Counted from the first letter of the stretch, positions 1-9,937 are shown. The stretch: DNA of 64,000 nt from Candidatus Corynebacterium faecigallinarum (GCA_019120175.1 DWVP01000009.1:79236-143235), one strand, 5' to 3'. Numbers and translations are program-made. The notes: generated from the sequence alone by a model not told the origin.

Positions 1-565
1 CACCGTCGATGTCCTCCAGGTCGACGAACTCCAGCAGGTCATTGTCCACCGCCCAGTGGGCATGCTCCCGGAAGCCCAGGACGGTGACCGGGATAGGCAT
101 GCCACCGTCGTCACCTGTCGCGAGGGTCTCGAGCTGTTCCCGGAAGTTCTGGCCGTCGGCGCTGGCGACGACCAGTCCCGCGAGCAGGCCGGCGTCGCGA
201 CGTTCCTGGATGTGGACCAGCATGTCGGGGTCGACATCGGAGTCCTCGGTCAGCTTCGGCTTCGCGAAGACCGCGAAACCGACGTTGCGCAGGGCGTCCA
301 CCCAGCCGCGGATCTGGTCGGCCGCGCCGGGTGCCACGTTGGTGAACACCGTGGCCTCGGCATCGGGGGTCCAGTCGGCGTCGCCACCGAGCTCATTGTC
401 GGCGGCGAGATCGAGCAGCCACCGGCCGACCGCGTCGAAGCGGGGACGGTGGGCGGCGTCGGGCCGTCCGGTGAGGATGGAGCCCAGGCCCATGTCGATG
501 TTCGGGGCATCCCAGACCAGCAGGTGGACGGGTTGCTTCGGGGTGGCACTGCTGCCTGAACTCAT
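1..565 (-). CDS. NYN domain-containing protein (partial, C-terminus beyond the window)
   Basis: The reverse-strand reading frame starts at an ATG and runs off the left edge, giving about 188 residues. After a short N-terminal tail it reads [15 protein letters not shown], a PIN/NYN-like opening strand with an acidic residue, and later [19 protein letters not shown], the typical NYN 'D-x-F' strand. NYN proteins are predicted metal-dependent RNases with a PIN fold; the substrate of this branch is unknown. The ATG overlaps the trmB stop by 4 bases (ATGA), so the two genes are translationally coupled. This pairing with trmB fits a tRNA/RNA-metabolism role, which is inference. Confidence 0.75.
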   Translation of the reverse strand, partial: MSSGSSATPKQPVHLLVWDAPNIDMGLGSILTGRPDAAHRPRFDAVGRWLLDLAADNELGGDADWTPDAEATVFTNVAPGAADQIRGWVDALRNVGFAVFAKPKLTEDSDVDPDMLVHIQERRDAGLLAGLVVASADGQNFREQLETLATGDDGGMPIPVTVLGFREHAHWAVDNDLLEFVDLEDIDG

Positions 566-1356
566 CGACGTCTCCAGAGGTACTCGTGGATGGTGTGGTC
601 CTTGTCCAGACCCTTGCCCTCGAACTTGGTGATGATCTGCCGGTCGGTGAGTACCGGTACGGTCTGCGCCCGCTCATCAGGGTCGTTCGGCCAGCCAATG
701 TACTCCAGCTCGTCCTCGACGGTGACGAGCTCGTCGATCCATTCGGCATACTCGGCGTGGTCGGTGGCGACGTGCAGGATACCGCCGGGACGCAGTCGCG
801 AGGCGATGAGGTGCAGCGTGCCGGTCTGGATGATCCGCCGCTTGTGGTGCCGGGCCTTCGGCCAGGGGTCGGGGAAGAAGATCCGTACCCCGGCGAGGCT
901 GTTCGGGGCGAAGAGCCGCTGCAGGACCTCAACACCGTCGCCCTTGACCATGCGCACATTGTCGATGCCGCCGCGGACCACTGCGCCGAGCAGTTTCGCC
1001 AGCCCGGGGCGGTAGATCTCCACTGCGACCACGTTGGTGTCGGTCTCCAGCGGGGCCATGGCAGCGGTGGAGGTGCCGGTGCCGGAGCCGACTTCGACGA
1101 TGGTGTCGTGGCCGCTGCGTCCGAACCATTCGTCCAGGTCGATGGGGTCGGTGAGGTCGTCGGTGAGCTCGATGCCCAGCCGCGGCCAGTTCTCGTCCCA
1201 CAGGGACTCCTGGTTGTCGGTCAGGGTTCCGCGGCGGAAACTGAAGGAACCTAGTCGCGGATAGTCGCGCCCGTCGTTAAACTGGGTCTGCAGGGGGCGA
1301 CCGCGGCCACCCGACTGCTGTGCAGGGGGATTTTCAGTGTCAGACATCCTTGTCAT
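562..1356 (-). CDS. trmB: tRNA (guanine-N7-)-methyltransferase TrmB
   Basis: A protein of 264 aa (261 if the second ATG is used). It contains the class I SAM-binding motif [15 protein letters not shown], followed by the TrmB signatures [17 protein letters not shown] and [17 protein letters not shown]. TrmB methylates G46 in the variable loop of tRNAs using S-adenosylmethionine in the cytoplasm. The N-terminal 40 residues are a family-variable tail. It is the first gene of a minus-strand pair with the NYN gene and lies divergent to the uncharacterised gene at 1411, with only about 55 bases between them, so both promoters must lie in or overlap that gap. In corynebacteria trmB commonly lies close to pckG, as here. 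Confidence 0.95.
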   Translation of the reverse strand: MTRMSDTENPPAQQSGGRGRPLQTQFNDGRDYPRLGSFSFRRGTLTDNQESLWDENWPRLGIELTDDLTDPIDLDEWFGRSGHDTIVEVGSGTGTSTAAMAPLETDTNVVAVEIYRPGLAKLLGAVVRGGIDNVRMVKGDGVEVLQRLFAPNSLAGVRIFFPDPWPKARHHKRRIIQTGTLHLIASRLRPGGILHVATDHAEYAEWIDELVTVEDELEYIGWPNDPDERAQTVPVLTDRQIITKFEGKGLDKDHTIHEYLWRRR

Positions 1357-1410
1357 TGTGGCAGAACACAGCGGTACTCGGGAAGATGAGGGGACAGAGG
1401 GATCAGGAAT

Positions 1411-2418
1411 ATGGCTGTTGTTTCAGTGATCGGGCCGGACGCCCGGCTCGTGAGGACGGTTGTGGAGGGGTTGCGGGGGAGTCGCCACCGGGTCGTGACC
1501 GGGGCAGGTCCGGACCAGGCCGACGGGGTGATTGCCGTGGTCGGGGCCCCTGTCGGGGACTCTGCCAGTGGTGCCGGCGGTGCGGGAGGCACCGGTGACG
1601 CCGCCGATGACGCCGCGGTGGTGCGTGCGGTGCGTGACACGATGGGCCTCTGCGTGCTCCACGTCAGTGAGGACGCCATGGCTGACGCGGTGGCGGAGGT
1701 GGCGGCGGAGCCCGGTGTCGTGGTGTGTCGTTGGACTGCGTCGGACGGTCCGGCCGCGCCGGCCGCGCTGGAGACATTGGGCCGGGTCGTTGAGTCACTC
1801 TGGGTCGATATGCGGCGCTGGACCGCCGATGCGCGCCGGGCGGATGCCGACCGGGCCGACCGGGTGCGTATCGCCGTGCGGTTGGCCGCGGAACGTCTGG
1901 CGTCGGAGCTGTTGGCTGAGCCGGTGGCGGACGCCGCCGGGCTGGACCGGCGGTTCCGGGCCAGGTTGACCGTTTCGGTGCTGGAGCAGGGTGTGGAGAT
2001 GCCCCACCTGGGGCCCGCGGTCGGCGAGACGGTCGGTGCCTCCGGTGACAGTGGTGCGTCCGGTCGGTTCGCCAAGGCCGACGGACTGACGGCTTTGGCC
2101 GGTGTTGCGGCACTCGGCGCCGGTGCAGTCGTGGGCGCGACGGTGACGCGCACGGTCGGTGCCCCGGTCATCGGGGTGATCGTCGGGGTGCCGGTCGCCG
2201 TGGCGACCTTCCTGGTGCGCTGGTGGACGCAACGCTCGGCCCGCCGGACGCAGGACGCCGCGACCCGGGCAGCGACGCTGCGACGGCACTGGGCGGCGAT
2301 GGTGACCGACGTGGTCTCCCGGCTGGAGGTGCCAGCGGTCGCAGAGGGCCTCACTGATGTGTCGGCAACAGCTCGTCCGGATGGTCACCAGGCTGGCCGT
2401 CAGGTGGTGGCCTCATGA
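1411..2418 (+). CDS. Uncharacterised membrane-associated protein
   Basis: A 335-aa protein I do not recognise. The N-terminus ([19 protein letters not shown]) looks like an alpha/beta nucleotide-binding fold but has no P-loop. A basic and acidic helical segment follows at about residues 130-190. Two adjacent hydrophobic stretches lie at about residues 225-270 ([18 protein letters not shown] and [19 protein letters not shown]), then a charged tail. This suggests a cytoplasmic domain attached to a membrane hairpin. Its stop region overlaps the start of the next gene by 4 bases, so the two probably form an operon upstream of pckG. Confidence 0.7.
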   Translation: MAVVSVIGPDARLVRTVVEGLRGSRHRVVTGAGPDQADGVIAVVGAPVGDSASGAGGAGGTGDAADDAAVVRAVRDTMGLCVLHVSEDAMADAVAEVAAEPGVVVCRWTASDGPAAPAALETLGRVVESLWVDMRRWTADARRADADRADRVRIAVRLAAERLASELLAEPVADAAGLDRRFRARLTVSVLEQGVEMPHLGPAVGETVGASGDSGASGRFAKADGLTALAGVAALGAGAVVGATVTRTVGAPVIGVIVGVPVAVATFLVRWWTQRSARRTQDAATRAATLRRHWAAMVTDVVSRLEVPAVAEGLTDVSATARPDGHQAGRQVVAS

Positions 2419-3005
2419 CTGGGTGGGAGAACCTGGGACTGCCGGGCATCGGTGGACTGGAACCGTCCGGCGCCGAAGCGTACGGCGCGGTATCCGGCGA
2501 CGGTGCCGGTCTGGACGCCGGCCTGTCGGACGGCCTGACCCTCGATCTCGGCGGAGTGAGCTATGACTTGCCCGCCGCGGTCACCCAGGCCGACTGCGGT
2601 GAGGACATGGAACTGCTCGAGGAGTCCGTCACCCTCACCGATGACACGGGAATGACGATCTGCTCCGACACTGACGGCGACGGGCTGGTCGACTACATGT
2701 CGGTGGTCACCTTCGACGGTGGGTGGTCGGCGTGGCGGCGGGAAGTGAGCATGGCGGATACTACGGACACTGTGGACATAACTGACTCCGTGGAGGACGA
2801 CGCGCCGGGGGAATCCCGTTCAGGTGTGTCGTCAGTCACAGTGCAAACGTCGGTTTTGGGAGCTGATGTTTCGGAAACATTGCAGGTAGAGGTCGAAATC
2901 GGAAACGACGGGGCGTCCGATGTTCCCCCCGCTACCCCCGGAAACGGAACTTCGAACTGGGACACTGTCGGCTGGAAATGTGTGGAGCGGGGACGGTGGG
3001 GTTAG
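2415..3005 (+). CDS. Acidic protein with 'DTDGDG' motif, DUF6802-like
   Basis: A 196-aa, very acidic protein without an obvious signal peptide or membrane segment. The recognisable core is ICSDTDGDGLVDYMSVVTFD, a pattern of alternating Asp/Gly seen in calcium-binding thrombospondin-type-3-like repeats and in small corynebacterial DUF6802-type proteins; that family assignment is from memory and uncertain. The C-terminal third is Ser/Thr/Asp-rich and low-complexity. The gene begins inside the end of the preceding gene (4-base overlap) and stops about 50 bases before pckG. The function is unknown. Confidence 0.65.
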   Translation: MTGWENLGLPGIGGLEPSGAEAYGAVSGDGAGLDAGLSDGLTLDLGGVSYDLPAAVTQADCGEDMELLEESVTLTDDTGMTICSDTDGDGLVDYMSVVTFDGGWSAWRREVSMADTTDTVDITDSVEDDAPGESRSGVSSVTVQTSVLGADVSETLQVEVEIGNDGASDVPPATPGNGTSNWDTVGWKCVERGRWG

Positions 3006-3053
3006 TCTGGGGGGTACGCAACCTACATTTTGACCCACCCATCAGGAGACTTC

Positions 3054-4892
3054 ATGACCATCCCCGGGCTCGTCGGCCAGCCACCCACCCAGAACCAGGA
3101 ACTGCTCACGTGGATCGCTGAGGCCGTGGAGCTTTTTCAGCCGGAGAGCGTTGTCTTCGTGGACGGTTCCCGCGACGAGTGGGACCGACTGACCGGTGAG
3201 CTCGTCGAGGCTGGCACGATCATCAAGCTCAACGAGGAGAAGCGTCCGAACAGCTTCCTCGCCCGCTCCAACCCGGCGGATGTCGCCCGCGTGGAGTCCC
3301 GTACCTTCATCTGCTCCGAGGACCAGGAGGGCGCCGGCCCGACGAACAACTGGGCCCCGCCGGCGGCGATGAAGGAGGAGATGACCGAGCAGTACCGCGG
3401 TTCGATGAAGGGCCGCACCATGTACGTCGTGCCGTTCTGCATGGGTCCGATCTCCGACCCGCAGCCCAAGCTCGGCGTGCAGCTCACCGACTCCGCCTAC
3501 GTGGTGCTCTCCATGGGTGTCATGACCCGCATGGGTGCCGAGGCCCTGGCGAAGATCGACGAGACCGGCGAGTTCGTCCGCTGCCTGCACTCCGTCGGTG
3601 CCCCGCTGGAGCCCGGCGAGGAGGACGTCGCCTGGCCGTGCAACGACACCAAGTACATCACCCAGTTCCCCGACACCAAGGAGATCTGGTCCTTCGGTTC
3701 CGGCTACGGCGGCAACGCCATCCTGGCCAAGAAGTGCTTCGCGCTGCGTATCGCCTCGGTCATGGCCAAGGAGGAGGGCTGGCTCGCCGAGCACATGCTG
3801 ATCCTCAAGCTGACCAGCCCGGAGGGCAAGGCCTACCACATCCTCGGTGCCTTCCCGTCCGCCTGCGGCAAGACCAACCTGGCGATGATCACCCCGACCA
3901 TCCCGGGCTGGAAGGCCGAGGTCGTCGGCGACGACATCGCCTGGCTGAAGTTCGGTGAGGACGGCCACCTCTACGCCGTGAACCCGGAGAACGGCTTCTT
4001 CGGTGTCGCCCCGGGCACCAGCTACGGCTCCAACCCGATCGCCATGGAGACCATGGAGGCCGGCAACACCCTGTTCACCAACGTCGCGCTCACTGACGAC
4101 AACGATGTCTGGTGGGAGGGCATGGGGGATGCCCCCGAGCACCTCATCGACTGGAAGGGCAACGACTGGACCCCGGACTCCAGCGAGAAGGCCGCGCACC
4201 CGAACTCCCGCTACTGTGTGCCGATCGCCCAGTGCCCGGTCGCGGCCCCGGAGTTCGACGACTGGAAGGGTGTGAAGGTCGACGCGATCCTCTTCGGTGG
4301 ACGCCGTGCCGACACCGTCCCGCTGGTCACCGAGACCTACGACTGGAACCACGCCACCATGGTCGGCTCCCTGCTGGCCTCCGGTCAGACCGCCGCCCAG
4401 GAGGGTGTCGTCGGTGCCCTGCGCCACGACCCGATGGCGATGCTGCCCTTCATCGGCTACAACGCCGGTGAGTACCTCAACCACTGGATCGAGATGGGCA
4501 AGAAGGGCGGCGACAAGATGCCGGCCGTCTTCCTGGTCAACTGGTTCCGCCGTGGTGAGGACGGCCGCTTCCTGTGGCCGGGCTTCGGCGAGAACAGCCG
4601 CGTGCTGAAGTGGATCGTCGAGCGTATCGAGGGTCAGGTCGGTGCCGAGGAGACCGTTGTCGGCCACACCGCCCGTTACGAGGATCTGGACCTCGACGGC
4701 GTCACCGAGCCGGAGGCTGACATCCGCGAGGCACTGTCCGCCCCGGCCGAGCAGTGGGCCAACGACATCGAGGACAACGCCGAGTACCTCACCTTCCTCG
4801 GCCCGAAGGTGCCGCAGGAGATCCACGACCAGTTCGCCGCGCTGAAGCAGCGCGTCGAGGCTGCCGTGGCCGCGGAGAAGGCCGAGGCGTAG
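3054..4892 (+). CDS. pckG: Phosphoenolpyruvate carboxykinase (GTP)
   Basis: A protein of 612 aa, the normal length for the family. It converts oxaloacetate and GTP to phosphoenolpyruvate, GDP and CO2, the gluconeogenic entry step. The active-site P-loop [12 protein letters not shown] with the catalytic Cys271 is intact, as are RRADTVPLV and the GTP-type motif [19 protein letters not shown]. The start was set at the ATG preceded by AGGAG (about 3044) rather than an in-frame TTG 24 bases upstream, because MTIPGL is the usual family start. Codon use is strongly C/G-biased at third positions, as in a highly expressed gene. It is monocistronic or co-transcribed with the upstream pair. Confidence 0.98.
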   Translation: MTIPGLVGQPPTQNQELLTWIAEAVELFQPESVVFVDGSRDEWDRLTGELVEAGTIIKLNEEKRPNSFLARSNPADVARVESRTFICSEDQEGAGPTNNWAPPAAMKEEMTEQYRGSMKGRTMYVVPFCMGPISDPQPKLGVQLTDSAYVVLSMGVMTRMGAEALAKIDETGEFVRCLHSVGAPLEPGEEDVAWPCNDTKYITQFPDTKEIWSFGSGYGGNAILAKKCFALRIASVMAKEEGWLAEHMLILKLTSPEGKAYHILGAFPSACGKTNLAMITPTIPGWKAEVVGDDIAWLKFGEDGHLYAVNPENGFFGVAPGTSYGSNPIAMETMEAGNTLFTNVALTDDNDVWWEGMGDAPEHLIDWKGNDWTPDSSEKAAHPNSRYCVPIAQCPVAAPEFDDWKGVKVDAILFGGRRADTVPLVTETYDWNHATMVGSLLASGQTAAQEGVVGALRHDPMAMLPFIGYNAGEYLNHWIEMGKKGGDKMPAVFLVNWFRRGEDGRFLWPGFGENSRVLKWIVERIEGQVGAEETVVGHTARYEDLDLDGVTEPEADIREALSAPAEQWANDIEDNAEYLTFLGPKVPQEIHDQFAALKQRVEAAVAAEKAEA

Positions 4893-5059
4893 CACTCACG
4901 CCGAGCCCCCTGGAGGCTGCGCCCCAGGGATCGTCCCCGCCGTCCGGCGCACACCGTCACCCCTGACAGTGTGTGCCGGGTGGTGGGGACTTTTCCGTCA
5001 CCGGGGTAACGTCGGGGGACAAGGTCACCGAATCACCACCGACGAAAGCGACACGAACG

Positions 5060-5422
5060 ATGGCAACCAGTAAAACCACCGGCATCCTTCGAACCACCCT
5101 GGCCCTCTCCATGCTCGGCGCCGGGACGGCGAAGGTCACCAAGCAGGACGCCATGCTCGAATCCGCCGAGCATCTCGGATACTCCCCGGAGGCGTACCAG
5201 GCCATCGGCACCGCAGAGGTCGCCGGCGGTGTGGGGCTCCTGGCCGGTGCGAAGTCCCGGGCCATCGGAATCGCCGCGAACGTCGGTGTGATTGCCGTGC
5301 TGACCGGTGCCGTCATCGAGCACCTTCGTGCCGGCGACGGACCCAAGGTCTACGGCGCGGCCGCTGCACTCGACGCCCTGGCAGTCGTCACGCTGGTCAA
5401 ACAGCTCGGCGACAAGGGCTAG
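5060..5422 (+). CDS. DoxX-like small membrane protein
   Basis: A 120-aa protein with four hydrophobic segments (TTGILRTTLALSMLGAGTAK, AIGTAEVAGGVGLLAGA, IGIAANVGVIAVLTGAVI, VYGAAAALDALAVVTLV), matching the DoxX_2 layout of four short transmembrane helices. The GTAKV...LGYSPEAYQAIGTAEV pattern is typical of DoxX-like proteins. Their biochemical role is poorly defined; some affect membrane redox state. The start ATG at 5060 gives the normal family length; longer in-frame starts would add an unrelated leader. It stands alone between pckG and a degraded locus. Confidence 0.75.
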   Translation: MATSKTTGILRTTLALSMLGAGTAKVTKQDAMLESAEHLGYSPEAYQAIGTAEVAGGVGLLAGAKSRAIGIAANVGVIAVLTGAVIEHLRAGDGPKVYGAAAALDALAVVTLVKQLGDKG

Positions 5423-5490
5423 GACGGTCAGCCCCGGCGGCTCACCGGTGAAGGCGGGCCGAGAGTTCGTGCCAGGTAACATTGCCAGCC

Positions 5491-5805
5491 GTGACTGAGC
5501 TTCTCGATCTTTCCCAACTCGGCGCACTGGTCGTGGCCAGTGTGGTGATCATCGCCGTCCCGGGCCCCTCGGTCCTCTTCGTCGTCGGCCGGGCACTGAG
5601 CCACGGTCGGGACATCGCACTGTTCACCGCGGTCGGCAACGCGGTCGGCTGCTACGGAGCCGGAGTCCTTGTCGCCGTGGGACTGGGCCCGTTGCTGGAA
5701 CGGTGGGACCTGCTGCTCCAGCTGTTCAAGTGGGGTGGAGTCCTGTTCCTGATCTGGATCGGCGTCCAGGCCGTCCGACACGCCGGACCCGTCGGGGAGG
5801 GCGAT
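5491..5805 (+). pseudogene. LysE/RhtB-family exporter, N-terminal fragment
   Basis: The frame opens at a GTG (VTELLDLSQLGALVVAS) and shows the LysE family start VVIIAVPGPSVLFVVGRAL, then GRDIALFTAVGNAVGC and FKWGGVLFLIWIGVQAVR. After about 105 residues homology stops, where the intact family would have another 100 residues and three more helices. The frame continues into unrelated sequence to 6075. LysE/RhtB proteins export amino acids. The break coincides with the start of an acetyltransferase fragment in another frame, so the C-terminal half was replaced by a rearrangement. Confidence 0.8.
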
Positions 5806-5825
5806 GCCGACCAGGTCACCGGGGC

Positions 5826-6145
5826 GTCCTCACCACGGAACTCAACGGGACCTACCACGACGAGGCGGGCGTCCGCGCCCTGCTCAGTGAACTGGTCGGC
5901 TACGAGGTGGACGCCACCGTCGGCCTGTTCCCGTCGTTCACCAGCGATTTCGGACGCAACATCCGGTTCGGGCGGAACGTCTTCATCAACGCCGGCTGCC
6001 GGTTCCAGGACCAGGGCGGCCTCACGATTGGCGACGGGGCGCTCATCGGTCACAACACCGTCATCGCCACGCTGAACCATGCGATGGATCCGGCGCGCCG
6101 GGCGGACCTGGAACCCGCACCGGTGGTCATCGCGGGGGATGCCCA
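5826..6145 (+). pseudogene. Maltose/galactoside O-acetyltransferase, internal fragment
   Basis: In the frame carrying VLTTELNGTYHDEAGVRAL, followed by LLSELVGYEVDATVGLFPSF, GRNIRFGRNVFINAGCRF and LIGHNTVIATLNHAMDP, this is clearly the middle of a left-handed beta-helix (hexapeptide repeat) sugar acetyltransferase. The N-terminal helical domain and the last two coils with the CoA site are missing. About 107 residues remain of a protein normally near 185-200. There is no start codon or RBS of its own. Just after it, a short frame reading MADTGFIAVGLGGLV and ending at 6222 belongs to some third, unidentified coding sequence. Confidence 0.8.
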
Positions 6146-6224
6146 CTCTCGCGCACTCCATGGCCGACACCGGCTTCATCGCCGTAGGCCTGGGCGGCCT
6201 TGTCGTTATCGATAACCTGTAGTC

Positions 6225-7373
6225 ATGGCTACTGTTCTCGTCTGCTGCGACAAGTTCAAGGGATCCGCGACCTCCGCCGAGGTCAATGCGGCCCTGGCGG
6301 GAGGGTTGTCCGCGGCCGGTCACCGCGTCCTGACCTCCCCGTTGGCCGACGGTGGGGACGGCACTCTCGAGGTCTTCGACCAGCTCGGCTACGGGCGGGT
6401 GACCGTCACTGTCCGGGGTTCCGACGGTCGGCCGGTCGAGACCGACTACTGCCTGCACCCGGGGGAGCGGACCGCGGTGATCGAGGTCGCCCGGATCTGT
6501 GGACTGGACATGGTGGCGGCTCATGGTGAGACCCCGGCGGTGGCGGATGCGGTGCAGGCCGGCTCCTGGGGTGTCGGCGATGCACTCGTCGATGCGATGG
6601 GCCGGGGTGTCCGACAGGTCATCCTCACCCTCGGCGGCAGCGCGACGACCGACGCCGGGATGGGGATGGCCGCCGCGCTCGGGGTGGTGTTCCGCGATGA
6701 GGCAGGACGCTCCGTTGGCGGGGTCGGCGACATGGCGCGCATCGCCTCCGCCGACGTCAGCGGACTGGATCCCCGGGTCGCTGACCTGCGGGTCGTCCTG
6801 GCGTCCGATGTCCGTAACCCCCTGTGTTACCGTGAGGGCGCGGCCGCGGTCTTCGGCCCGCAGAAGGGGCTGACCCCGGAGGTTGTTCCCGTCGTAGACG
6901 CGGCTGTCACCAGTTTCGCCGAGGTTGTCGGGGAAGCGACAGGTGAGCAGGACGCCGCGACACAGTCGGGGGCAGGAGCTGCCGGTGGCCTGGGCTTCAT
7001 GGGGATTGCCCTGCTCGGCGCTGATCTGCGCACCGGGGTGGACCTGGTCCTGGAGAAGACCGGCTTCACCGAACTTCTGCAGGACGCCGACCTGGTGATC
7101 ACCGGCGAAGGACGCCTGGACACCCAGACCCTCAGCGGGAAGGCCCCTGCCGGCGTCGCCGAACGGGCCCGTGCGGCCGGGGTGCCGGTCGTGGCGGTCT
7201 GCGGGCAGAGCCTGCTTGCAGAGGCCGACGGGGCGGACCTGTTCGAGAAGGTCTACAGTCTCACCGACATCGAGCCGGACGTGGCGTCTTGTATCCGGAA
7301 CCCCCTACCGCTACTGGAACGTAACGGCACGGACATCGGGGAGGATCTCGGTAACGCTACGCTGGGGCTATGA
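6225..7373 (+). CDS. glxK: Glycerate kinase
   Basis: A 382-aa protein of the GlxK/GarK family, which phosphorylates D-glycerate with ATP. Signatures are VLVCCDKFKGSATSAEV at the N-terminus, the nucleotide-site segments ILTLGGSATTDAGMGMAAAL and VLASDVRNPLCYREGAAAVFGPQKG, and LVITGEGRLDTQTLSGKAP near the C-terminus. Length is normal. It starts three bases after the last remnant of the rearranged LysE/acetyltransferase locus, so its original promoter context may have changed. Its stop overlaps the start of the acetolactate decarboxylase gene by 4 bases, implying a two-gene operon. Confidence 0.95.
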   Translation: MATVLVCCDKFKGSATSAEVNAALAGGLSAAGHRVLTSPLADGGDGTLEVFDQLGYGRVTVTVRGSDGRPVETDYCLHPGERTAVIEVARICGLDMVAAHGETPAVADAVQAGSWGVGDALVDAMGRGVRQVILTLGGSATTDAGMGMAAALGVVFRDEAGRSVGGVGDMARIASADVSGLDPRVADLRVVLASDVRNPLCYREGAAAVFGPQKGLTPEVVPVVDAAVTSFAEVVGEATGEQDAATQSGAGAAGGLGFMGIALLGADLRTGVDLVLEKTGFTELLQDADLVITGEGRLDTQTLSGKAPAGVAERARAAGVPVVAVCGQSLLAEADGADLFEKVYSLTDIEPDVASCIRNPLPLLERNGTDIGEDLGNATLGL

Positions 7374-8119
7374 GCGACAACACCACGTCCAACGATCTGC
7401 CCGTGACCCGGCACACGATCTTCCAGAACTCCCTGATGACCGCCCTGCTCGACGGCATCTACGACGGCGAGATGAGCGTCGGCGAGTTGCTCGGCAAGGG
7501 CAACTTCGGCCTCGGCACCTTCGACGCCCTCGACGGTGAGATGGTCATCGTCGACGGGGTCTGTTACCAGCTGCGCCACGACGGCACCGCCACCCGTGCC
7601 AGGCTGAGTGCCCGCAGTCCGTATGCCGTGGCGACCAACTTCGTGCCGAGGATCCGCCGGCGGGCACCGGAGAACATCCGCCGGGCCGACCTGTCGAACT
7701 TCATCGACGAGATGACCCCCTCGGCGAACTACATGTACGCCGTGCGCATCACCGGGCGGTTCAGCAAGGTCACCACCCGCACCGTGGTGCGTCAGCAGAA
7801 GCCGTACCCGCGGATGACCGAGGCAGTGGGCGACGATGCCGAGCAGAACTTCACCGACGTCTCCGGGGTGATCGCGGGCTTCCGTACCCCGATCTTCGAG
7901 AAGGGGATCTCGGTGCCCGGCTGTCACGTCCACTTCATCGACGACGACCGGACGCAGGGCGGACACGTCCTGGACTTCACCCTGGCCGAGGGCAAGATCG
8001 AACTGTGCCCCGGCACGGACCTCGACCTGCGACTCCCACTGACCTCGGCGTTCTCGGACGCGAACCTCGATCCGGACGACCTGGACGAGCAGTTACACGC
8101 CACCGAGGTCAAGGACTGA
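7370..8119 (+). CDS. budA: Alpha-acetolactate decarboxylase
   Basis: A 249-aa enzyme that converts (S)-2-acetolactate to (R)-acetoin and CO2. The N-terminal strand IFQNSLMTALLDGIYDGEMS and the zinc-site block GCHVHFIDDDRTQGGH are family hallmarks. His186, His188 and His199 have the exact spacing (2 and 11) of the zinc ligands in the Bacillus enzyme. There is no signal peptide, so it acts in the cytoplasm, draining acetolactate from the valine pathway or overflow pyruvate into acetoin. It is translationally coupled to glycerate kinase (ATGA overlap). No acetolactate synthase gene is nearby, so it depends on the housekeeping enzyme. Confidence 0.95.
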   Translation: MSDNTTSNDLPVTRHTIFQNSLMTALLDGIYDGEMSVGELLGKGNFGLGTFDALDGEMVIVDGVCYQLRHDGTATRARLSARSPYAVATNFVPRIRRRAPENIRRADLSNFIDEMTPSANYMYAVRITGRFSKVTTRTVVRQQKPYPRMTEAVGDDAEQNFTDVSGVIAGFRTPIFEKGISVPGCHVHFIDDDRTQGGHVLDFTLAEGKIELCPGTDLDLRLPLTSAFSDANLDPDDLDEQLHATEVKD

Positions 8120-8123
8120 CAGG

Positions 8124-9749
8124 TCAGGCCGTCGGACGCGCCGGCGCGGAGGTCACGTCGGTGGATCCGGTGCGCAGGTAGTCGATGACCGCGGCGTCCA
8201 GCACCTCATTGCCCATGCCGAACTGGCCGTGGCCGGGGCCGTCGATGGAGATCACGTGGCTACCCATCGCCTCGGCCATCGGCCGGTGCGTGCGGTAGAC
8301 GGTCTGTGGGTCGCCGGTACCCTGGATCTGCAGCGGGGTGGTTTCCAGCTGGTCGCCGGAGATGTCGGTCCACGGGGCGTCCGGTTCCCGGCCACTGCAG
8401 CTCATGCCGGAGGCGGCCATGTCGCCGGGGGTGGAGAACATGTCGCCGGTGACCATGCTGCTCCAGATCGCGCCCGGGATACGACTGTAGTCGGGTGCGA
8501 CCTGGTTCTCACCGCAGATCACCAGCGACTGCATCGCGACATAGGTGAACATCGTGGACTCGGCATCCGACATGTCCTGGCTCATGTCTTCGCCGGTGCC
8601 TGCGGCTTCGGCGCCGGGGGCTGATCCGGTGCCGTTGATGACGCCGGCCAGGTCACCCCAGTAGTTCGGCTGCGGCAGCAGTGTGCGGGTCAGGTTCAGG
8701 GTCTCCGAGGTCGACTGGTTGGAGCCGGGCTTGGCCATCATCCGGAAGACGTTCTCGATCTGCGCCTGCGGGTGGCCGATCGCGGTGAGCACGTCCGCAG
8801 CAGGCTGGCCGCCCCACTGCAGGCCCGCGGGCAGGTCACCGATCTCCGCCGGCGGCGGCACTGCGGTCGGGTTGGTGCCTGACTCGGCGACGATCTTCGC
8901 CGACCAGGACTGGTACACCTCCAGCGGGGTCTCACCCAGGCCGTACTCGTCGTCCCGCTCGGCGGTCCAGGTCAGGAAGTCGTGCAGCGCGCCGGTGTAA
9001 CCACCGGTCTGGTCATCCAGCAGACCTGCCCAGGCACGGTCGGTGTCGTAGCCGGAGTCGAGCACGAGCTTGTCGGTGCTTTCCGGGAACAGGGAGGCGT
9101 AGGTGGATCCCAGCTGGGTGCCGTAGCTCAGCCCCAGGATGGAGATCTGCTCTTCGCCCAGCGCAGCGCGGACATCCTCCCAGTCGTTGGCGGTCTCCCA
9201 GGTGTTGAGGGAGTCGGTGTAGCCGGGCGTTCCGACCTCGCAGGCGTCCTGGAGGAATGCGCCGTACTGGGTCTGCATCCGCACCGGGTCCCAGCCGGCA
9301 GGCTCGTGCTCGCAGTCCACTGGGGTGGATCCGGGCAGGCCACGGGGCTGGACGGCGACCATGTCCCACTCGGAGGACAGCTCGTCCGGCCACTGCATGC
9401 CGTACTCGCCGTCGTAGCCGAAGAACTCGTAGGCGTCCCCGCCGGGGCCGCCGGGGTTGCCGAAGACGGTGCCGCGCGTCGCGTCCGGGTTGGACGCTGC
9501 GACGCGGACGAAGCCGACGGAGATCTGCTCGCCGTCCGGCTCGGCGTGGTACATCGGGACGTCGATGCGTCCGCACTCGGCACGGTCGACGGTGACCTGC
9601 GCGGGGCAGTCCTCCCAGGTGATGTCGGACGCTGCGGCGGGGCCGGCGGTGCCGGCGACGGCTGGGGCGACCAGCCCGGTGGACGCCACCGCGGCGGCGG
9701 CGATCAGGGCGGGCATGGACCTCATGGGCATGCGGCAACGCGAGGGCAC
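8124..9749 (-). CDS. Secreted alpha/beta hydrolase (TAP-like / SlpE-type peptidase)
   Basis: A 541-aa protein with a signal peptide (basic RCRMPMRSM, hydrophobic core, AVAGTA/AAAS cleavage region) and no lipobox. The mature part has the alpha/beta-hydrolase oxyanion region FGNPGGPGGDAYEF, the nucleophile elbow ILGLSYGTQLG (Ser in GLSYG), and a C-terminal TAP-like segment with IQGTGDPQTVYRTHRP and DGPGHGQFG (Asp and His of the triad). Relatives are exported tripeptidyl aminopeptidases and carboxylesterases of actinobacteria. The start is a GTG with a GGAG 6-7 bases upstream; ATGs at codons 7 and 9 are alternatives. It is convergent with budA, leaving only 4 bases between the stops. Confidence 0.9.
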   Translation of the reverse strand: MPSRCRMPMRSMPALIAAAAVASTGLVAPAVAGTAGPAAASDITWEDCPAQVTVDRAECGRIDVPMYHAEPDGEQISVGFVRVAASNPDATRGTVFGNPGGPGGDAYEFFGYDGEYGMQWPDELSSEWDMVAVQPRGLPGSTPVDCEHEPAGWDPVRMQTQYGAFLQDACEVGTPGYTDSLNTWETANDWEDVRAALGEEQISILGLSYGTQLGSTYASLFPESTDKLVLDSGYDTDRAWAGLLDDQTGGYTGALHDFLTWTAERDDEYGLGETPLEVYQSWSAKIVAESGTNPTAVPPPAEIGDLPAGLQWGGQPAADVLTAIGHPQAQIENVFRMMAKPGSNQSTSETLNLTRTLLPQPNYWGDLAGVINGTGSAPGAEAAGTGEDMSQDMSDAESTMFTYVAMQSLVICGENQVAPDYSRIPGAIWSSMVTGDMFSTPGDMAASGMSCSGREPDAPWTDISGDQLETTPLQIQGTGDPQTVYRTHRPMAEAMGSHVISIDGPGHGQFGMGNEVLDAAVIDYLRTGSTDVTSAPARPTA

Positions 9750-9937
9750 AGAAACTCCAGAAAACGTCGAATGATGTTCGCCTTCAGAATCTACCTCATG
9801 GCCGATGCGAGCACTCGACGGGACGCGACGGGGCCGAGGTCACGTCGGCCACGATAGGCGGGGAGGACCTCCGGCCCCTTGTCCGGCCTCTTGTGGGGAG
9901 TGGCTGCAGCGGGTAACGTGCCACTCGCATACAAAGA

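Noticed and set aside
3042-4895. Very long open frame opposite pckG (minus strand)
   Set aside because: It mirrors a GC-rich, highly codon-biased gene. The translation is Val/Leu/Gly/Asp-rich without any domain, and pckG is unmistakable.
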